The notes beneath the pieces are model-generated. The model made no database searches. It worked only from the letters and a program-made list of their open reading frames with translations, and had not been told where the DNA came from. The position numbers and the translations under genes are program-made. Below, piece by piece: positions 4,401 through 6,206 of a DNA stretch of 6,206 bases (its first letter is position 1; every line of letters starts with the position of its first letter). The stretch is from Chitinophagales bacterium (GTDB taxonomy: Bacteria; Bacteroidota; Bacteroidia; Chitinophagales; Saprospiraceae), in assembly GCA_013297575.1 (NCBI GenBank), contig JAAFHO010000357.1, positions 1 through 6,206 of the forward strand, given 5' to 3'.

Positions 4401-6206
4401 ATTACAGCCAATCAAACCCCTCCCAACACCAGCCCGCTTGTACCTCAAGTATTGTCTTGTACAACTAAATCGACAAGCCTGGGGTTGACGGCTACAAATC
4501 CATCGTGGAATTATAGTTGGCAAACAGCAAACGGCAATATCCAATCCGGTAATCAAACATCTACCCCATTGGTCAATACGCCAGGCAACTATACCGCCAC
4601 TATTACTAACCCAGCCAACGGATGTAGTACTACCTTGAATATCAATGTAATTGAAAATATTACACCGCCAACACTAGTCTTATCCGCACCTATTGTATTG
4701 ACCTGTAAAGACCCTATTGGAGCCATTACTGCCACCGCCAATACAACCTTTTTGCAATGGAGTACTACAACTGGACATTTCACAAGTACCAATCTGCAAC
4801 AACCGGCGGTTAACGTGGACAAACCCGGTACTTACAATGTAGTTGCAACCAATAGCAGCAATGGCTGTACCACAGATGCACTTTTGGTCATTACTGAAAA
4901 TAAGACACCACCCACAATAGCAGCAGGAAACGATGCCATACTCAATTGCCAATCGCCCAGTTTAAGTTTGAACGGTAGTACCAGCCTAGGCGCAAATGTA
5001 ACATGGACCACCAGTACTGGATTCATTGTTGCTGGTATGCAGACTTTAACACCATTGGTCAACAAAGCAGGTACTTATATCGTTACTGCCACCGATCCCA
5101 TCAATGGTTGTACAGCCACAGATCAAGTTGTTATTACCAATGATGCTAATGCGCCAACTGCCGCTATTGCGCCGCCACAAACGCTCACTTGTACCTTACT
5201 CCAAACCACATTAAACGGTACAGGAACACAAGGAACTGGCATTAACTATAATTGGCAAGCCAGTAATGGTGGCACGATCCAATCTGGCATCAATACCCTT
5301 ACTCCAGTGGTAGATAACCCAGGGAACTATACACTTACTGTCACCAACACAAATAATGGTTGTACTGTAACAGCGACAATAGTTGTGAACGAAAACGTAG
5401 TAGCACCACAAGTAAATGCAACTGCGCCTAAAATGACTTGTCTCGACCTCAGTCCTAATCTTCAAGCCACCGCTGTACCCACTACTAACTTACTCTGGAC
5501 TACCACCAATGGCCAAATTCTAAATGGTGCTAATACGCCCAGCCCCGAAGTAGGTAAAGCAGGTACTTATACCGTAACAGGTACTAACCCGCAAAATGGC
5601 TGTACGGCAACGGCTGTGGTGGTCGTGGTTACCGACACTATTTCGCCCATTTTCACAGTAGCACCACCCACCACATTGACTTGTACCGTATTAGAATTGC
5701 CGATAACGGCTAATGTACAACAGCCCAATAATTTCACCCCTCTATGGACGACCACCAATGGACAAATTGTATCCGGCGCGCAAACCCTTCAAGCACTGGT
5801 GAACAAGTCTGGGAATTATTTTTTGAAAGTAACCAACAATACCAATGGTTGCTCCAAAACGATACAAACAATTGTCAATCAAGACATTACACCGCCAACA
5901 GCAACAACCACACCAACTGCAACCATCAATTGTAACCAAGCGCAACCCGCCTTGTCGGCCACAGCGTCACCAGCGAGCAATTATGCTTGGAGCGGGCCAC
6001 AAATCGTAAGTGGGGGCAATACCCTAACACCTACAGTAGGTACAGCAGGGACTTATATCCTCACCGTGACGCTCCCTAGCAATGGTTGTACAACTACGGC
6101 TACGGTTAATGTAGCGTCTGATGTAGCCACTCCGGTCATTGCCATCGCGCTGCCGGAAGTACTAACGTGCGCACGCTTAGAAGTACCTTTGACAGGTAGT
6201 GTTCAG
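1350..6206 (+). CDS. Giant secreted Ig/PKD-like repeat surface protein, 3' end beyond the window
   Basis: The frame is open for 1619 codons from the ATG at 1350 to the last base, without a stop, so the gene is cut by the window edge. An in-frame TAA at 1296-1298 and no other in-frame ATG before 1350 fix the start, and a signal peptide follows at once. The order is signal peptide, an Ig/PKD-like module split by a jellyroll (about 28-270), then 16 full repeats of about 82 residues and part of a 17th. The protein is rich in Thr, Asn, Ala, Val and Gly and very poor in Arg and Lys. Such proteins in Bacteroidota are usually T9SS substrates bound to the outer surface, acting in adhesion, gliding or glycan binding. 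They normally end in a gliding-motility-type (CHU_C) or Por-type sorting domain, which this window does not reach. The exact ligand is unknown. It could equally be a structural sheath or filament component. Confidence is high for an exported repeat protein and moderate for T9SS. Confidence 0.9.
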   Translation, partial: MRNSSFTCLLWLAIFSCSLHPVFSQCPITVSAGDDIYLCSPPTPTPLDGSISGDFLNFTWSPTAGLSGANTLTPTATVTQTTSYVLTARAVDLSTNLINNGDFEGGDGGFTSSYTPSPGNLWPEGVYEVTDDPQQSHPNFASCGDHTSGNGQMMAVNGNGTPNQSVWCQTVTVLPNTQYAFTAWATSLVAAAPAILQFSVNGTNLGTSFGVSPQLCAWQPFYALWNSGGSTSASICIVNQNTALSGNDFALDDIGFSPVCTVTDTVKVHVVSVAAVASPNTILIPCDGAPINLSGVGSTTGTGITYQWDSPSGNIVSGANTLNPVVNQAGVYTLTVTYNVGNVECTKTATATVVANPNPLATWISPPQPLGCGGNNTTLIGNSTQANVSYSWSTLSGNIVSGSNTKNCIVSLTGEYTLEVTNLATGCTAVTSVFVTSATNPPTSNAVAAGTITCVQNAATLSGTGSSTGANITYTWSALSGGNFSGPINTMNTTVNGAGTYVLSVKNTINGCVALDTVVVTGNTIAPSVNIAAPPQLTCVVDTITLLGTSIPTNLNYSWSSPNGTFAAPTNAAQTQTAANGMYILQATNPINGCISKDTILVTSNLIAPVAVALPAGMITCQQNSVVLSGAGSSSGTNMSFAWNGPGIVTGINTLNPTVNAAGNYTLMVTNSTNGCTQTATTNVQADANAITAVANAPDTLDCNLNSMVLNANGSSSGTGFTYAWTTTNGQISVGDNTPQPTINAPGTYQLLLTNPASGCTSVDQVIVVQDIALPPVAIQTPDTLTCAQPNITVIATNNASGNYAYQWSTTNGTIISGAQGLNLSVSAPGSYNLLTTNLLNGCSMTSSTEVVQEAGLPVVQIQIPDTLSCILKTLPINANASSAGMQITWTTSNGGQILTGQNSLTPMVEKAGTYTLLLTNTNNGCTAAGSVQVASNQILPPANAGADGLITCANPQWSLLANNASTAPNITYLWQTSNGVISGNPAAATLNISNAGTYYLLVTDTNNSCIARDTVVITANQTPPNTSPLVPQVLSCTTKSTSLGLTATNPSWNYSWQTANGNIQSGNQTSTPLVNTPGNYTATITNPANGCSTTLNINVIENITPPTLVLSAPIVLTCKDPIGAITATANTTFLQWSTTTGHFTSTNLQQPAVNVDKPGTYNVVATNSSNGCTTDALLVITENKTPPTIAAGNDAILNCQSPSLSLNGSTSLGANVTWTTSTGFIVAGMQTLTPLVNKAGTYIVTATDPINGCTATDQVVITNDANAPTAAIAPPQTLTCTLLQTTLNGTGTQGTGINYNWQASNGGTIQSGINTLTPVVDNPGNYTLTVTNTNNGCTVTATIVVNENVVAPQVNATAPKMTCLDLSPNLQATAVPTTNLLWTTTNGQILNGANTPSPEVGKAGTYTVTGTNPQNGCTATAVVVVVTDTISPIFTVAPPTTLTCTVLELPITANVQQPNNFTPLWTTTNGQIVSGAQTLQALVNKSGNYFLKVTNNTNGCSKTIQTIVNQDITPPTATTTPTATINCNQAQPALSATASPASNYAWSGPQIVSGGNTLTPTVGTAGTYILTVTLPSNGCTTTATVNVASDVATPVIAIALPEVLTCARLEVPLTGSVQ
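1428..2168 (+). other. Repeat 0: Ig/PKD-like module split by an inserted jellyroll
   Basis: Residues about 27-95 read as the front of an Ig/PKD-like module: SAGDDIYLC with Cys39, FTWSPTAGLS with Trp60, and TQTTSYVLTA as a late strand. The expected closing part, C-x-V-T-D-T-V-K-V-H-V-V, appears only at 260-271, after the jellyroll. Cys39 to Cys260 is 221 residues. Removing the 164-residue insert (96-259) leaves 57, inside the 52-59 range of the downstream repeats. Cys260 to Cys286 is 26, almost the fixed 27 seen between later repeats. I infer one module interrupted by a domain, probably closed by a Cys39-Cys260 disulfide. Confidence 0.6.
1635..2126 (+). other. CBM-like jellyroll domain (about residues 96-259)
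   Basis: The segment opens with NLINNGDFEGG (96-106), the typical start of galactose-binding-like or CBM4/9-like jellyroll domains. It continues with PEGVYEV, GDHTSGNGQMMAVNG, SVWCQTVTVLPNTQYAFTAW (166-185) and LQFSVNGTNLGTSF, and closes with GNDFALDDIGF (246-256), the standard last strand carrying acidic residues that often bind structural calcium. Five cysteines (143, 168, 216, 236 and 260) lie in or next to it. Such domains bind sugars in many secreted Bacteroidota proteins, but some are purely structural. Glycan binding is therefore a family-based inference, and no ligand can be named. Confidence 0.65.
2169..6206 (+). repeat. Tandem Ig/PKD-like Cys-Trp-Cys protein repeats, 16 complete plus one partial
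   Basis: The array lies inside the giant gene with a period of about 82 residues (248 bases). First cysteines are at residues 286, 372, 454, 539, 621, 703, 787, 870, 953, 1037, 1119, 1200, 1281, 1364, 1445, 1528 and 1607. Paired second cysteines are at 345, 427, 512, 594, 676, 760, 843, 926, 1010, 1092, 1173, 1254, 1338, 1418, 1501 and 1580. Each unit runs as a short Pro-containing linker, (L/I)-x-C, about 20 residues to a conserved Trp (YxW or similar, often WTTTNG), about 20 more to (A/P)-G-x-Y, then usually N-G-C. The C-W-Y-C order recalls the B, C and F strands of an Ig fold, so an intradomain disulfide is likely. Copies are well diverged in DNA, so this is an old protein repeat and not a DNA satellite. 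Repeat 17 is cut by the window edge. Confidence 0.9.

Noticed and set aside
4589..5065. Overlapping minus-strand ORFs with Cys- and Val-rich products, and similar ones at 2516-2827, 3017-3307 and 5567-5758
   Set aside because: Their similar look comes from being antisense to the same protein repeat. None has its own start context or a known domain.
2169..6206. A 248-base periodicity that might suggest a satellite or CRISPR-like array
   Set aside because: The units are far longer than CRISPR repeats, diverged in DNA and continuously coding, with protein-level conservation.

Overview
The window looks like a Bacteroidota chromosome fragment. Three things point there. A very large Thr/Asn/Ala-rich secreted protein is built from Ig/PKD-like repeats of the kind found on type IX secretion (T9SS) substrates. 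Both divergent promoters carry the phylum-specific TAnnTTTG -7 element. No Shine-Dalgarno sequence precedes either main gene. The closest architectural matches I know are the giant surface proteins of Saprospiria, Chitinophagia and Cytophagia, but nothing in the window fixes the genus.

Layout. Positions 1-44 hold only the 3' flank of the first gene. Positions 45-1073 (minus strand) encode a complete membrane-bound acyltransferase of the Acyl_transf_3 family. Positions 1074-1349 are a divergent intergenic region with two overlapping candidate promoters and a 30-codon leader ORF whose stop overlaps the next start (ATGA). From 1350 to the window end (plus strand) there is one uninterrupted reading frame of 1619 codons, with no stop before the edge. 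It encodes the N-terminal part of a giant exported protein.

The giant protein has, in order: a signal peptide (residues 1-24); an Ig/PKD-like module ('repeat 0') that appears to be split by an inserted carbohydrate-binding-module-like jellyroll (about residues 96-259); 16 complete repeats of about 82 residues; and the start of a 17th. Every complete repeat has a Cys near its start, a Trp about 20 residues later, a G-x-Y motif and a second Cys, usually as Asn-Gly-Cys. The distance from the second Cys of one repeat to the first Cys of the next is 27 residues at 15 of 16 junctions and 26 at the other. The distance within repeats varies from 52 to 59. This suggests a rigid, disulfide-stabilised stalk carrying a possible glycan-binding head near the N-terminus. 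Its C-terminal sorting domain would lie beyond the window.

The two genes are divergent neighbours, not an operon. The acyltransferase could modify a surface glycan and the giant protein is probably on the surface, but a functional link between them is only a guess.
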